Shown here: in pieces, positions 63,228-64,000 of the stretch | How positions within the stretch are numbered: the stretch's first letter is position 1 | Layout: every line of letters begins with the position of its first letter | Source of the DNA: OCS116 cluster bacterium AG-435-F03 | GTDB taxonomy: Bacteria; Pseudomonadota; Alphaproteobacteria; MED-G09 | NCBI GenBank assembly: GCA_003212795.1 | Contig: QCOV01000003.1 | Span: 1 to 64,000 of the forward strand | Reading direction: 5' to 3' | Length of the DNA stretch: 64,000 bases | Position numbers and translations under genes: made by a program | Notes under the pieces: model-generated | Databases searched by the model: none | Told to the model about the DNA's origin: nothing | What the model saw: the letters and a program-made list of their open reading frames with translations, nothing else

Positions 63228-64000
63228 CTACTTTTCAGGTAATGCAAATGCTATCAGGTGATCAGATGCAGGCGTTCCTATGGCCCAATGACCACCAGCA
63301 GCAATTACAACAAACTGTTTTCCTTGCTCATTAGTATAAGTCATAGGAGTTGCATGGGCACCTGTGGGTAACCTAAATTTTGCTAATTCTTCTCCTGTTT
63401 CAGTATTAAAGGCTCTTAAATAATGATCACTTGTAGCGCCTATAAATGTTACGCCTGATGCTGTAACAGTTGGACCACCAATATTTGGTGCTCCTTTAAT
63501 CCACCAAAAAGGAAAAGGCGCTAGATCCTTTGATGTCCCCAATGGAACATTCCATAAATGCTCACCCGTATCTAAATCAATGGCAGTTAATGTACCCCAT
63601 GGAGGTTCAGTACATGGAACGCCTAAGGGAGAGAAAAAACCCATAGAACGCAAGTTACAATATGGCGCGCCTTCATTTTCTTCAATATTGGTAAATCTCA
63701 CCTGGGTCTTATTTATTGATAATTCCTCAAGGGGCTTATTACAATCTTCACGTGGAACCATAACAATTAAGCTTGCCATATTATTAGTATTTACAACCAT
63801 AATATTTCTTTCAGGATCTATAGCTGGACCACCCCAATTATTTCCGCCAACACCACTAGGATAATGGATGCTCCCTTCAAGAGATGGAGGAGTATATAGA
63901 CCTTCGTTTCTTAATTTTTTTGCTGTCCTTTTACAATGCCCGCGATCCCAAAATGTGAAACCAAAAGCTTTCTCAGGGTCAAATTTTATTGGATTTAAAG
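63228..64000 (-). CDS. PQQ-dependent quinoprotein dehydrogenase, 3' part (copy 2, runs off right edge)
   Basis: An open frame reads from the window edge to TAG at 63228, so only the last 257 residues are seen. It is a close paralogue of the downstream gene: FGFTFWDRGHCK, LRNEGLYTPPSLEGS, the C-terminal GPTVTASGVTFIGATSD and GAHATPMTYTNEQGKQ all have counterparts. It is the first gene of the operon seen here. The 5' half is outside the window, so start and signal cannot be judged. It has the same fold and probably a related alcohol or sugar substrate. Confidence 0.93.
   Translation of the reverse strand, partial: LNPIKFDPEKAFGFTFWDRGHCKRTAKKLRNEGLYTPPSLEGSIHYPSGVGGNNWGGPAIDPERNIMVVNTNNMASLIVMVPREDCNKPLEELSINKTQVRFTNIEENEGAPYCNLRSMGFFSPLGVPCTEPPWGTLTAIDLDTGEHLWNVPLGTSKDLAPFPFWWIKGAPNIGGPTVTASGVTFIGATSDHYLRAFNTETGEELAKFRLPTGAHATPMTYTNEQGKQFVVIAAGGHWAIGTPASDHLIAFALPEK

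Overview
The window is strongly AT-rich bacterial chromosomal DNA with dense coding, short intergenic gaps and few repeats. The genes point to a Gram-negative, aerobic, heterotrophic proteobacterium: a TonB receptor, lipoproteins with LAAC or LTSC lipoboxes, an autotransporter-like protease, quinoprotein dehydrogenases, and UDP-glucuronate and arabinose-5-phosphate genes for envelope glycans. A SAM-II riboswitch in front of metY and M10 metalloproteases with type I secretion-like C-termini favour a streamlined marine alphaproteobacterium. No rRNA or marker set is present, so the lineage is inference.

Layout. 1-1384 (-) is the 5' part of a large repeat-containing surface lipoprotein that runs off the left edge and whose signal core follows an unusually long N-terminal extension. 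1688-10915 (+) holds a POT peptide transporter, an acyl-CoA carboxylase beta chain and glutamate synthase (gltB-gltD). 10912-13216 (-) is a MoxR ATPase/VWA pair. 13291-19691 (+) runs from a bifunctional beta-oxidation enzyme through ugd and kdsD to a TonB receptor. 19702-23962 (-) has a 1-Cys peroxiredoxin, msrA, a PfkB kinase and a secreted esterase. 24040-28843 (+) is a catabolic run: HD enzyme, spinster-like MFS, enoyl-CoA hydratase, LinB-type haloalkane dehalogenase, alpha/beta hydrolase and a 57-residue membrane protein. 28866-36658 carries MaoC hydratase, dienoyl-CoA isomerase, another crotonase, a thiolase and an MDR oxidoreductase, plus a NalP/SphB1-like subtilisin with a coupled small gene. 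36933-39969 (+) is nrdA-nrdB behind a promoter with paired NrdR boxes. 39979-51261 has a cupin, a second MDR enzyme, riboswitch-controlled metY, a serine hydrolase, a Zn alcohol dehydrogenase, a Baeyer-Villiger-type monooxygenase, acetoacetyl-CoA synthetase and a CBS/cystathionine-enzyme pair, followed by tRNA-Arg(UCG). The right end has a DUF885 protein, a cold-shock protein with an acidic repeat tail, trhO, a GST, two M10 metalloproteases sharing a C-terminal cassette, a TauE/SafE permease, a flavin monooxygenase, and an operon of two quinoprotein dehydrogenases and a ThuA-like protein that continues past the right edge.

How it fits together. The dominant theme is turnover of fatty acids and other hydrophobic or carbonyl-containing compounds (crotonases, hydratase 2, thiolase, bifunctional HAD, acetoacetyl-CoA synthetase, BVMO, MDR reductases, esterases, dehalogenase). 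A second theme is extracellular proteolysis linked to peptide uptake. A third is sulfur amino acid metabolism by direct sulfhydrylation plus transsulfuration. The observations most worth following are a 100-bp identical block inside the otherwise diverged metalloprotease duplicates (gene conversion of a secretion cassette), the subtilisin with its overlapping small gene, the nested terminator of the SAM-II leader, and NrdR control of a ribonucleotide reductase with no visible ATP-cone.
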